Assembly (NCBI RefSeq): GCF_000018025.1
Contig: NC_009831.1
Span: 806,001 to 870,000, forward strand
DNA length: 64,000 nucleotides
Source of the DNA: Shewanella sediminis HAW-EB3
GTDB taxonomy: Bacteria; Pseudomonadota; Gammaproteobacteria; Enterobacterales; Shewanellaceae
Direction: 5' to 3'
Made by a program: the position numbers and the translations under genes. Below, one piece after another: positions 1-8,259 of the stretch; position 1 is the first letter of the stretch; each line of letters begins with the position of its first letter. The notes below the pieces were generated by a model. It made no database searches. It worked only from the letters and a program-made list of their open reading frames with translations, and was not told the origin of the DNA.

Positions 1-475
1 CGACTCTTAATATCGTATGACTATTTATATTATTTACGGCACTAATTATTTGGCTCGGATTATCATTGAGTCTTAACCAAGCTTTTTGTTGAAAAGGGTC
101 AAGTGCAATATGTTGACGGTTAGGAAATGGGTAAGCGCTGTATAAGCTCAATTTACTCCCATCTTCATCAAACAATTGGCTTAAATCGTGAATCATGGTT
201 GCTGGCAGAGGAATTTTATCAGGCTCGCCTAAGTGCTTAATCGCCGGCTTTAATACGCCAAACTCTTGCACTTTCTTAACTATGTTCTTGGTATAATAAG
301 CACGTAATACTTTCATTTGTTTTAAGGAGTTAAGCGCTGTATGTATTGCATGTTGCTCTGCATTTCTTTTAACCAGTATTGGAATAGAAAAACTAAGCAC
401 AGCTAACATAACCGCCATAATAAGTGAAAGTGGGAATATTATCTGAAACCGTAAATTATTCTGAAAGAATGACAT
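1..475 (-). CDS. Tll0287-like (DUF3365) membrane sensor protein, N-terminal part
   Basis: The reading frame is open from an ATG at 475 to the left edge, so about 158 N-terminal residues are visible and the C-terminus is missing. An uncleaved hydrophobic segment spans roughly residues 8-32. It is followed by a helical stretch (LKQMKVLRAYYTKNIVKKV) and the pattern IPLPATMIHDLSQLF ... YSAYPFPNR, which is characteristic of periplasmic Tll0287-like sensor domains. In marine gammaproteobacteria such domains usually precede an output domain (nucleotide cyclase, diguanylate cyclase, kinase or MCP), but that part lies outside the window, so the output activity cannot be named. A GGATAGCT just before the ATG gives only a weak ribosome site. 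Family call moderately sure; function unknown. Confidence 0.6.
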   Translation of the reverse strand, partial: MSFFQNNLRFQIIFPLSLIMAVMLAVLSFSIPILVKRNAEQHAIHTALNSLKQMKVLRAYYTKNIVKKVQEFGVLKPAIKHLGEPDKIPLPATMIHDLSQLFDEDGSKLSLYSAYPFPNRQHIALDPFQQKAWLRLNDNPSQIISAVNNINSHTILRV

Positions 476-665
476 AGCTATCCATGTTTTTCTGAGCTTG
501 AACAGTACTTAGTACATCAATGAAATATAGTCATAGTTTACTTAGAAAGAAAACACATATGGCCAGCCATTGTTAATGGCATACCTATCTTCCTCCGACT
601 AAAATTTGATTATTAGTTGAAGTTGGAGGTCGTTATTCCCCGTCCCCGCAGTCCCCAATGAGTAT

Positions 666-850
666 CGAACTTTGTATTTAACAAGAAGACCGTATTACCA
701 CTGTGTATCCAGACTGTTCGCAAAAGCTATTTGGCCGGGTTCGATAGGAACACAGGACAATCTTATGGACACAGACGAGGATGGATTGAAGCTTAAACCT
801 TAACGTTAGCCGATGTATATGTCATTGATATTGCAGCTTATGCAATGATG
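666..850 (+). pseudogene. Degenerate RAYT/IS200-like (Y1) transposase remnant
   Basis: From 666 one frame reads LTRRPYYHCVSRLFAKAIWPG, apart from small differences the PYYHCVSR signature near the N-terminus of REP-associated tyrosine transposases. About 90 bases later, from 800, another frame reads LTLADVYVIDIAAYAMM, which fits the segment just before the HUH motif in that family. The expected NHYHVVLH-type motif is absent, the frames are not continuous and stops intervene, so the gene is dead. No terminal repeats were identified. The match is from memory of the family and not from a search. Confidence 0.6.
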
Positions 851-992
851 AAAACAAGTGGGGAACCGTCAGACTCTGACCCATTTATTCACGGTATTTT
901 TTATTCTTCATTTTTACCCCATATTTGCGATTTATACTGCTGGGTAATGGCTAAGCTCACTCAGCATGGGTGTTACTGGAGAGTATATTATT

Positions 993-2557
993 ATGAAATA
1001 TAAATTGGTTATCTTGATTCAAATGGTATTCATGGTTGGCTTGGTGGCTTGGTGGCTTGGTGGCTTGGTGGCCTGTGGTGGAAGTGAGAGTTCGCAGCAA
1101 GAGGCTGAAACTGATACACCGGCGGGGACAGTAATCACGGCGGTGACTGGGGTGAGCCTTTCATTAAATGATTCAACAATTGAGCTTGGTTCGACCCTGT
1201 CGTTAACGGCGAGTGTGTTGCCTAGCGATGCGTCAAATCAAGCTGTTACTTGGGAGTCCAGTGACAGCAATGTCGCTGGTGTTGATGTCAAGGGGGGGTT
1301 ACGGCCCATACTGCCGGTAGCGCTAAGATCACTGTGACTACGGCGGATGGCTCACTTATCGATATAGCCAAAATAACCGTTGTTGCCTCGTCTACCGGAC
1401 CTGCAATGGCCTACACCATTGAGCAATCTTTGAGTCAGGTTGCGCAAGAAACCACGATAGCCTATGACGGCCTGGCCTTTATCACTGGTAATCAATGTTC
1501 AGATTCGTTTTTGCCTCCGGGAAAGGTTGCGGACTTCTTCGGTTTTCATCACTTAAGAGATAATACGGCCAATGGCATGGGCCACAATACCGATTTTGTC
1601 ACCAAAAGCGCTAACAATGTGTTGTATATTCTTGATGAAGTCCAGAAGGCTGAAATTTTGTCTTTGTCACTGATCCAGGGTTCTTTGATTGATCAATTTG
1701 CTTTAGAACGATTGCCATTGATGAACGCAATGCGTCAGGGGCTCGACGGTTCAGTTGCCCTAGATGAAGATGCCGTGGTTGCCTATGGAGTACAGCTTCA
1801 GCAAGATGATGCGGTTATCAGCATACAAAGATCCAAGTTATTTGGGATGATTATACGGTCACTCACAGAGCAGCAAACGGCCTATTTAGACGCTATGGTC
1901 AGAGATGGTTTTGAACTTTGGCCATCGCTTGAAGACCAAATTGATAAAACCACTATGAGTCACAATCAACATGTATTGGTGATGACATTTGTCAGTGAAA
2001 TGTTTGGCTGGTACGCGGGAACGATAGAGGCCGATACCTACTTTGCCCTCGAACGTCAGGCCAACTATTTTGGTTCATTCTACATGAAAGATGCACCTGC
2101 CATGGGTAATGAAAACTACACCATAGATGAGACCATCACAGGCAATAAGGGGGCTGAGTTTTTGAACGTCCTGACAGATACCCAAAGAGGTTTAATCACA
2201 GAGATAGTGGATCTTCAGTATGATAATCTGCTTGATATCGTTGAAGTGAGAAGAGAGATATCCACTGAGTTACGCAAATTTTTAGTTCAAGATGCGATAG
2301 ATGAAGATAAGGTGATGGCACTATCGGCGACCTACGGTGCCCTCGATGCCCATAATTCCTACCTATATGCAACGGGTTTTGCGGCGGTTAATCAGGATTT
2401 AACTGAGCAGCAACATGCCGAATTGATGGATTTACGTGATCTTGCCGACTACCCCTGTGATGATGCCGATATCTATCTGTACTCAGAAAAATATCCACTC
2501 TCTACGGTTGATTCTATGATTGATATAACCGGGACGGCGGCAAGCCTAGTATATTAA
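993..2557 (+). pseudogene. Ig-like (Big_2) domain lipoprotein, frameshifted in a G tract
   Basis: The start is taken at 993 because GGAGAG lies 9 bases upstream; an in-frame ATG at 966 lacks a site. The N-terminus is a hydrophobic signal ending at LVACGG, a lipobox. A bacterial Ig-like domain follows (VSLSLNDSTIELGSTLSLTA onward) and breaks at 1292-1298, where seven Gs put the frame into a stop at 1337. Reading one base back restores VTAHTAGSAKITVTTADGS, the expected end of the same domain, and the frame then runs about 400 residues to 2557. That C-terminal part has three LT-x-x-Q-like helical repeats (LTEQQTAYLDAM, LTDTQRGLITEI, LTEQQHAELMDL), weakly like periplasmic CpxP/Spy helices; no firm family. 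Two length-variable repeats lie inside the gene, so it may be switchable rather than dead. A GTG at 1334 could restart translation but would lack a signal peptide. Confidence 0.7.
1041..1072 (+). repeat. Octanucleotide tandem repeat (TTGGTGGC)x4 in signal sequence
   Basis: Four exact copies of TTGGTGGC lie in the codons of the lipoprotein signal peptide, encoding the odd run LVAWWLGGLVA. Eight is not a multiple of three, so gain or loss of one unit shifts the reading frame. Such repeats are a known basis for phase variation in other bacteria; switching here is inferred. Confidence 0.9.
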
Positions 2558-2591
2558 TCATTATCACACAAAATAAATTAGTAGTAATTAG

Positions 2592-2623
2592 TAGGGTCAG
2601 AGAAAACTTTTTACCTGACCCTA
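2592..2623 (+). terminator. Hairpin after the Ig-like lipoprotein gene
   Basis: Nine-base arms TAGGGTCAG and CTGACCCTA enclose a 14-base loop, 35 bases after the stop at 2557. There is no long T run after it, so it is a probable but imperfect rho-independent terminator. Confidence 0.5.
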
Positions 2624-2630
2624 CTTGTCG

Positions 2631-2829
2631 TTAATCCACGCAAAGTTGTCTCTCGCAGGGAATGCCGTCGCCATTACCGTCCATTTGAGTGTTGGGGCTG
2701 TATCTTAGGTAGTGCTATTTCTTAGGTAGTACTATTGCTTAGATAGTACTTGGCTTCGGCACATGCTCGCATTTGGTTGCAGTGTTGTTCTCCAGCTGTG
2801 GGGTCTGAGCTAAGCTTGGAACTTTCACC
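2631..2829 (-). pseudogene. Excalibur (calcium-binding) domain remnant, split by a 17-bp triplication
   Basis: On the minus strand the end of the frame reads MDGNGDGIPCERQLCVD, the DxDxDGxxCE loop of Excalibur domains. The first half of the domain (QHCNQMRACAEAKYYL) lies upstream in another frame. Between them three copies of a 17-bp unit (2698-2748) introduce stops. If only one unit is kept, the frame joins cleanly as AKYYLRYSPNTQMDGNGDG. No start codon remains: upstream in the same frame is the TGA at 2830-2832. Clearly a broken gene; the complete protein would have been a secreted or membrane protein with a C-terminal calcium loop. Confidence 0.7.
2698..2748. repeat. 17-bp tandem triplication
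   Basis: Three near-identical 17-bp units: 2698-2714, 2715-2731 and 2732-2748, each of the form CT(G/A)T(A/T)(T/G)CTTAG(G/A)TAGT(G/A). The block sits inside the Excalibur remnant and is what breaks its frame. Confidence 0.85.
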
Positions 2830-2925
2830 TCAATCAAACAGCTCGTCGAGCCGGTAATATTGGACCTTGTTTTCTAGTAGGCTGTTATTTACTGGAATGC
2901 TCTCTACAGGTGGGGCTTGAAGTTC
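2830..2925 (-). pseudogene. C-terminal fragment of an NAD(P)-binding oxidoreductase
   Basis: The minus-strand frame ends QYYRLDELFD followed by TGA at 2830-2832. The intact gene at 7276-7983 ends in the same ten residues, and the preceding 20 residues are also alignable (QAPPVESIPVNNS versus QAPSSEGSNPVERSTVNS). Only about 31 codons remain; a stop at 2938-2940 ends the similarity upstream. It is therefore a degenerate partial paralogue, or a second copy mostly deleted. Confidence 0.75.
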
Positions 2926-3008
2926 TATGTGTCGGCGCTAAGCCCTATGAATGAGTTCAATAGGACTTTTCGATAGGACTTAGTTCTGCTGGGTAAACTT
3001 GGCTGATA

Positions 3009-4172
3009 TTAGCTATGTACCAGTTCACGTTTATTGGTTGAGTAGATAAACCATAAACCAATGATGGGGATGATTATTGCGGCGTAAGGGATCATGCCTG
3101 CACCTAATCGGCTATCTAATACCATCCCCCCAAGGAATCCTCCAAAGGCGTTAGCTAAGTTAAAGGCTGAAATATTGGCTGTTGCCGCGAGTTCTTGTGC
3201 CTCTCCACCGTGGTTCATCACCCGTAATTGCATGGCTGGCACATTGGCAAATGATGCAATACCGAACAGGAATGCGCTGGCGATGAACAGCAGTTTATTT
3301 TCAACGGTGAAGCCGACTAATAGCAGTGTCACTATCATTGCCAGCGTCCAAAACATTGAAGCTTTTTGTAGGTTTTTATCTGATGAGCGACCACCAAGAG
3401 TATTACCTATGATGAGCCCCATACCGACGATGACCAGAATCCAAGTGACATCGTGCTCAGCAAAACCAGTAATGTGCATAGCAATTGGTGCCAGGTAGCC
3501 ATAGAGTGTCATAAAACCAGACCAGGCAAATACGGTAATGGCTAAACTTGCAATTAGCATAGGGTTTTTGAACGCCATTAGCTGAGTTTTAATATTCTTG
3601 GCTTCACCGTGACCTGCGGATTTGAGTACGGCGAGTATGAACAGCAATGCCACAATACCAAGACCTGCAACGGTTAAAAACGTGGTATGCCAGCCAAACT
3701 GCAACCCAATCCAAGTGCCTCCGGGTACACCCAATACATTGGCCAAGGTGAGGCCTGCAAACATTTGTCCGACGGCGCGCCCGGCCATTTTCTTAGAGAC
3801 TAAGTTAGTAGCGACGACGGCGCCAATACCATAGAAGGGGCCTTGGACTAAGCCTGTGATCACTCGGCTGATGAATAACGAGGTATAGTTAGGCGCAAAA
3901 GCGGAAAGTAAATTGCCAATAATGAAGAGTACCATTAAGCCTATCAGTACCGCTTTTTTGTTAAACCGAGCCAGGTAAATTGTGAGTATTGGGCCACCAA
4001 ACACAATCGCCAGCGCGTAGGCGCTAATTAAGTAACCTGCCTGACCTTCTGAAATGGACAGGGATGTGGCAACTTGGGGAAGAATGCCTGCAATCACAAA
4101 TTCTGCGGTGCCAATCGCAAATGCTGCAAGCGTTAAAATCCATACCTGAAGCGGCATTTTTTCTGTATTCAT
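3009..4172 (-). CDS. MFS efflux transporter (AraJ/YdhP-like, DHA1)
   Basis: A 387-residue inner-membrane protein with about 12 hydrophobic segments. The opening TAAFAIGTAEF-like block (LTLAAFAIGTAEFVIAGILP) and the helix-5 antiporter motif region (LANVLGVPGGTWIG) are typical of the drug and sugar efflux branch of the major facilitator superfamily, which exports small molecules against protons. The length is normal for the family. It lies downstream of a ruined short-chain dehydrogenase gene and a LysR gene is divergent from both, a common arrangement in which the LysR protein controls the pair. Substrate unknown. Confidence 0.85.
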   Translation of the reverse strand: MNTEKMPLQVWILTLAAFAIGTAEFVIAGILPQVATSLSISEGQAGYLISAYALAIVFGGPILTIYLARFNKKAVLIGLMVLFIIGNLLSAFAPNYTSLFISRVITGLVQGPFYGIGAVVATNLVSKKMAGRAVGQMFAGLTLANVLGVPGGTWIGLQFGWHTTFLTVAGLGIVALLFILAVLKSAGHGEAKNIKTQLMAFKNPMLIASLAITVFAWSGFMTLYGYLAPIAMHITGFAEHDVTWILVIVGMGLIIGNTLGGRSSDKNLQKASMFWTLAMIVTLLLVGFTVENKLLFIASAFLFGIASFANVPAMQLRVMNHGGEAQELAATANISAFNLANAFGGFLGGMVLDSRLGAGMIPYAAIIIPIIGLWFIYSTNKRELVHS

Positions 4173-4235
4173 AATATTCTCTCTTTATTTCTGTACTGCA
4201 GTCACAACGCTGCGGGGGGCAGCCCATAGCGATGC

Positions 4236-4528
4236 TTAAGTTCTGGGGGGAGGGAGGAAGCCTGCTACTAATACGCCGCCATTGATGTCGATGATGGCGC
4301 CGGTCATGAAGCTATTATCGATGACAAAGAGGTTTCCTTTGGCGATATCTATAGCTGTACCGACCTTACCTACGGGCAGGTTATCTCTTGCATGCGCATA
4401 CATCTTCTCTCGGTCAGTTTGGGACATGTTTTGGTAGGCGGGAGTTTGGCATCGGTTATATCCACATCAATTACCTTGCCTGAAGTCCCACCGACGATCA
4501 CATACGTTGTTTTATCTTGATTCATCAT
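4236..4528 (-). pseudogene. Short-chain dehydrogenase/reductase (SDR) with internal deletion
   Basis: The start survives: ATG at 4526-4528 (a second at 4523-4525) with AAAGGA upstream, encoding MNQDKTTYVIVGGTSGK, the Rossmann start of an SDR. Most of the ~240-residue protein is missing. The remaining C-terminal piece, in a different frame from about 4427, reads LPVGKVGTAIDIAKG ... NSFMTGAIIDINGG, the end of the SDR fold. The catalytic Tyr-x-x-x-Lys is gone. The N-terminal frame stops after about 45 codons. Neighbours MFS and LysR look intact. Confidence 0.8.
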
Positions 4529-4676
4529 TTTTAATCCTTTGCCGTTATATCAGTGGGTTTTTACTCGATGAATATCAGTATATTTGTTTATTTATTTTTG
4601 ATAATTGCAGTAAATGTGAAATGATTATTCGGTTAATCTGAATAGTCGAACTTTGAAATAACGCTGAGAGGGAGTC

Positions 4677-5615
4677 ATGGATAAATTTTCGGATATGGAG
4701 ATGTTTGCAAGTATTGTTAAGCATCAGGGCTTAGCGGCCGCGGGGCGAGAGTTAGGTTTATCGCCTGCAACTATGACGGCGAGGTTGCAAGCGTTAGAAG
4801 AGAGGTATGGCATAAAGCTACTTAATCGCAGTACCCGGCATATCTCACTGACTGACTCAGGTGACCTCTATCATAAAGCCTGTTTGGAGATATTAGACAG
4901 TGTCAGGGGAACTGAAAATCTGCTACAGAAGGGTGTGAAAGAGGTTAAGGGCAGCTTGAAAATATCAGCCCCTAAAGATGTCGGTAAGCAGTATATTTTG
5001 CCGATACTTTCAGAGTTCGTTGAGCGCTACCCTGAGGTCACTCCCTATCTCTATCTGAATGATCATCTCTCAAATATTGCTGAATCAGGTATTGATGTCG
5101 TTATTCGTTATGGCGAACTGGCCGATAGTAATCTTATTTTAAGGCGGTTAGCGTCGAGTCGCCGTGTATTGTGCGCCTCGCCAGAATACTTAGTTAAAAA
5201 AGGCACGCCGCTAACACCACAAGATCTTGCCGGACATGATTGCTTAGCAATGATTCGCAGTCATGAAGAGCTTAAAACCTGGCACTTTCAACTCAATGAA
5301 CAGCGTAAATCGGTAACTGTTGTTCCTAAACGATTTTCTGACGACGGTGAAGTCATAAGGCGTTGGGCGTTAGAAGGGGCAGGTATTGCGCTTAAATCTC
5401 TAATCGATGTACAAGTGGATATTAATGAGCGGCGTCTAGTCACTGTGTTGAATGGATATATGAAAAACTTCGATACATCGACATCGATGTCGAGTACCAA
5501 CCTTAATGTGGTTTATATGAGTCGCCAGTATCAACCTAAGCGGATTCGATTGTTTTTAGACTTCTTGTTCGAAAAGTTTGAAACTGAGCTGAATATCCCA
5601 AAAGCCAGGGGGTAG
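4677..5615 (+). CDS. LysR-family transcriptional regulator
   Basis: 312 residues: an N-terminal winged helix (residues about 5-63, AAAGRELGLSPATMTARLQALEERYGIKLLNRSTR) and a C-terminal ligand-binding domain that includes the typical DVVIRYGEL and ALEGAGIALKS segments. The start has GAGAGGGAGTC just upstream. It is divergent from the SDR remnant and the MFS gene, so the likely targets are those two. With the SDR gene destroyed, its inducer may no longer be processed here. Effector unknown. Confidence 0.9.
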   Translation: MDKFSDMEMFASIVKHQGLAAAGRELGLSPATMTARLQALEERYGIKLLNRSTRHISLTDSGDLYHKACLEILDSVRGTENLLQKGVKEVKGSLKISAPKDVGKQYILPILSEFVERYPEVTPYLYLNDHLSNIAESGIDVVIRYGELADSNLILRRLASSRRVLCASPEYLVKKGTPLTPQDLAGHDCLAMIRSHEELKTWHFQLNEQRKSVTVVPKRFSDDGEVIRRWALEGAGIALKSLIDVQVDINERRLVTVLNGYMKNFDTSTSMSSTNLNVVYMSRQYQPKRIRLFLDFLFEKFETELNIPKARG

Positions 5616-5747
5616 ATGATCTCTGGCTTTTGGTCGGCATACAATTTGAATGAGGTACCGTCAGAATCATTTTTAACCTGCGGAGTATTGAGCCACTACA
5701 GTGTACTCTTACCCCACTTTTAAGCTTAAACATTTAATGCTCTGTAC

Positions 5748-6926
5748 TCACACGACCGCTGCTAAAGTGGTCGTTCCCGACTTTTCTATTTCTACAAAAT
5801 GCAATAACTCCTCCCTTGTTAGTTCATCTAACCCTAACGAAGCTAACGTTCTGCCCTCTTCATAAAAATCTCTTTCTAAAATACCGCCACACATTTCGAT
5901 CAAACGATTACACTCAGGCATGTTAATACCTAACTTTTCGCCTAATGAGGATAATAAAACCAGCCCCATAGGAACATCTTCAGTTACGTATCTATTATCG
6001 AAACTATAAGGGCCTGGAGGTGATGAGATTTTATAGCTTTCAAAAACTTCTCTGGGATCTTGATTAAGATCTTCTTCATTTCTGAATAAACAAGCTTCCA
6101 GATAAGGAATGGGTTCACATCCCAGAGCATTTAACACCGCCATCTTTTCAGCGTCTAATTTATCTATCATTAGCCATGCCATGTCAGTTGAAAGCGCATC
6201 TCTGTACATATATGGCACTTCATCAGGGTGATGCTTTGCACAATACTCAAGCATCGGATACATAACATACTGCCCGATAGTGTGAACAATGATATTGGGA
6301 TTGTGTAGTGCAGATTCGAATATATTTTTTCGAACTTTGCTCTTTTCAATGTTGTAGGCAGGGAACAAGCGGGATGCAAGGGCCATTCCTTCATCCGTTC
6401 TGGTGGCGGGGAAAAATGACAGCGAATTTCTGGCATTTTTAAATAGGACTTTCACTGTGCCAGGTTCAACCACTCTTGCGTCATTAGGGGTAGATTCCCC
6501 TTCGGCAAATATTGGATTATTATCGCAACATTTATTATAGAAGATACTGCCTGCATACCCTGGAACTAGGATAACTAATTGATCATCAGTGAAGTATTTC
6601 GCGATTCTTTCGGCTAAAGCCGGATGGTATGTGGTTTGAATAAAAATCATTATTACATCGGTTCCCTCGATCGCTTCTTTAGGGTCTCGCGTAATCAATT
6701 CTAATGGTTGAAAGGTTTTTTCGGCATCATCAGCACTATCTGTAAAATGCCCTTTTCTTGTGTTATCGATGCAATATATTCCCCTGTTTTTGACCATAGC
6801 TTCAAAATGGTCATCATGAGTAATACGGTTCGAAGTCTTCAATAGTCTTACTTTATGTCCTGCCTCAGCAGCCATAAACGCACAAGCAGAACCAGCATTA
6901 CCAGCCCCAATTATGGTGATTTTCAT
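5748..6926 (-). CDS. Opine (octopine/nopaline) dehydrogenase-family NAD(P) enzyme
   Basis: 392 residues. The start MKITIIGAGNAGSA carries the dinucleotide-binding GxGxxG (G7, G9, G12). The C-terminal half contains the octopine-dehydrogenase helical domain with the conserved HNPN ... H segment (HNPNIIVHTIGQY). Family members reductively join an amino acid and an alpha-keto acid, or run the reverse. The gene stands alone: no nicotianamine synthase or siderophore exporter is adjacent, so an opine-metallophore role is not supported. The substrate is unknown. Cytoplasmic, no signal peptide. Confidence 0.8.
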   Translation of the reverse strand: MKITIIGAGNAGSACAFMAAEAGHKVRLLKTSNRITHDDHFEAMVKNRGIYCIDNTRKGHFTDSADDAEKTFQPLELITRDPKEAIEGTDVIMIFIQTTYHPALAERIAKYFTDDQLVILVPGYAGSIFYNKCCDNNPIFAEGESTPNDARVVEPGTVKVLFKNARNSLSFFPATRTDEGMALASRLFPAYNIEKSKVRKNIFESALHNPNIIVHTIGQYVMYPMLEYCAKHHPDEVPYMYRDALSTDMAWLMIDKLDAEKMAVLNALGCEPIPYLEACLFRNEEDLNQDPREVFESYKISSPPGPYSFDNRYVTEDVPMGLVLLSSLGEKLGINMPECNRLIEMCGGILERDFYEEGRTLASLGLDELTREELLHFVEIEKSGTTTLAAVV

Positions 6927-6984
6927 TTTTTCTCCCTTTAAATATTTTGGTTCTTATTCAAAATGTTCTGAAAAACAATCCCTT

Positions 6985-7096
6985 GAAAATGTGAAAATGT
7001 GAAAATGTGGAGATGTGGAGATGTGGAGATGTGGAGATGTGGAGATGTGGAGATGTGGAGATGTGGAGATGTGGAGATGTGGAGATGTGGAGATGC
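6985..7096. repeat. Octanucleotide tandem array (GAAAATGT)x3 - (GGAGATGT)x10
   Basis: From 6985 there are three GAAAATGT units, then ten exact GGAGATGT units (7009-7088) and a final GGAGATGC. The array begins 59 bases upstream of the opine-dehydrogenase-like start codon on the opposite strand. An apparent frame through it encodes only a short Met-Trp-Arg-Cys-Gly-Asp-Val-Glu repeat and is not considered a gene. Length variation of such an array could change promoter spacing; that is inference. Confidence 0.95.
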
Positions 7097-7275
7097 TCCT
7101 AAGAGGGAATCGCCTAAAGCGTTATTAGAAGCTGAATATGATTCCAGTCACTCTAGGCTGCAATCAAAAGTAGTAAATTCGTTGGCGTGTGTTTTTTGAG
7201 CATATTATAGCTTGGAACAATGCGGTCGTCACAAAATAGTAACAAACGGTAGGGTTAACTTAATACTCTTTGATA

Positions 7276-7983
7276 TTAATCAAATAGTTCGTCCAGTCGG
7301 TAATATTGAGGCTTACTATTTACTGTGCTTCTTTCTACTGGATTGCTACCTTCAGAGGAAGGGGCTTGTATCGCGATTTTGCACATCTTAGTGGCGACTT
7401 GTTTGCCTGTGATGGGGCGATATCTTTGAAGTCCCGGTAGCTTGCACAGGAGTGGCAGCAAGGCGCTTGCGAGTTTTTCGCCGAGGCGGAAGTCTTGTCG
7501 ATCGCCTAATAACAGTGAGGGTTGAATGATGCTGGTTTGGGGGAAGTTGAGGGCGGTGATCTTTGCTTCCAGCTCACCTTTCATCTTCAGGTAGGCGCTA
7601 CTGCTGTCAGGGTTTGCTGCGCTGGATGAGACCAGCAGGTAGTGGCTTACGCCATTGTTTAAGGCGAGTTTGGCGGCGATGTATTGATAGTCTAGATCGA
7701 CAAGGCGTTGCCGTTCGATGGAGCCGGCGAGTTTCAATGTGGTGCCTAGGCAGGAGCAGAGAATATCTGCCTTAAAGGTGCTGGCATACTCTTCTAATCG
7801 TTCAAAGTTAACCACGTGATTAGTGACTTTAGCTGATGCACACTTGTTGCTATCAATCGGCCTGCGGGTGATGGCGATAATCTCGTCTATCTGAGGTGCC
7901 AGACTTAGCTGTTCGAGCAGTTCACGGCCTACTACGCCAGTTGCGCCCAGTACTATTGCTGTTTGTCCCATCGTCTGTTCCAT
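7276..7983 (-). CDS. NAD(P)-binding oxidoreductase, atypical SDR / HTATIP2-like
   Basis: 235 residues with an N-terminal GATGVVGRE glycine motif and a Rossmann fold of the NAD(P)H-binding (atypical SDR) type. The middle segment SHYLLVSSSAANPDSSSAYLK and the following IIQPSLLLGDR are typical of the small HTATIP2/YwnB-like group, usually of unknown substrate. The start is either 7983 or 7971; the second has GGA 7 bases upstream. A truncated copy of its C-terminus lies at 2830-2925. Function not assignable beyond a nucleotide-dependent reductase or regulator. Confidence 0.75.
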   Translation of the reverse strand: MEQTMGQTAIVLGATGVVGRELLEQLSLAPQIDEIIAITRRPIDSNKCASAKVTNHVVNFERLEEYASTFKADILCSCLGTTLKLAGSIERQRLVDLDYQYIAAKLALNNGVSHYLLVSSSAANPDSSSAYLKMKGELEAKITALNFPQTSIIQPSLLLGDRQDFRLGEKLASALLPLLCKLPGLQRYRPITGKQVATKMCKIAIQAPSSEGSNPVERSTVNSKPQYYRLDELFD

Positions 7984-8181
7984 CGCTGCTTTCAGTTTTT
8001 AGTCATTTTTATCATACGCCTTTATCACCAGAGTGTTTACCCTCTTATTACCCAAGCCAGTTGTGTTGTGAACCTGTGTTAACGCGGCAGTGACCTTTGA
8101 CGGCATAAAGAGGTTTCATATGATGAGACTTCTCGATCAAGAGATTGAGTGACTAGAGGATGTTAGGATAGGTTAACTCGA

Positions 8182-8206
8182 ATTTGGGGCAGCTTTTGCC
8201 CCAAAT
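8182..8206. terminator. Strong GC hairpin downstream of the small DUF protein gene
   Basis: Nine-base arms ATTTGGGGC and GCCCCAAAT around a 7-base loop. With the hairpin at 8218-8245 (arms AAACAAGCT and AGCTTGTTT) it forms a double hairpin after the minus-strand gene ending at 8260. Neither has a clean T run. Confidence 0.5.
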
Positions 8207-8259
8207 TCAGCTGATTCAAACAAGCTCATCTATATCAGCTTGTTTATATAAGCATGGGC

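Noticed and set aside
5748..6926. Opine metallophore biosynthesis (staphylopine/pseudopaline type)
   Set aside because: No nicotianamine-synthase-like gene, exporter or TonB receptor is adjacent; only the opine-dehydrogenase fold is shared.
6999..7199. A 66-residue frame running through the octamer array
   Set aside because: It consists of an MWRCGDVE-type repeat followed by an unrelated tail; it has no ribosome site and no known similarity, so it reflects the array only.
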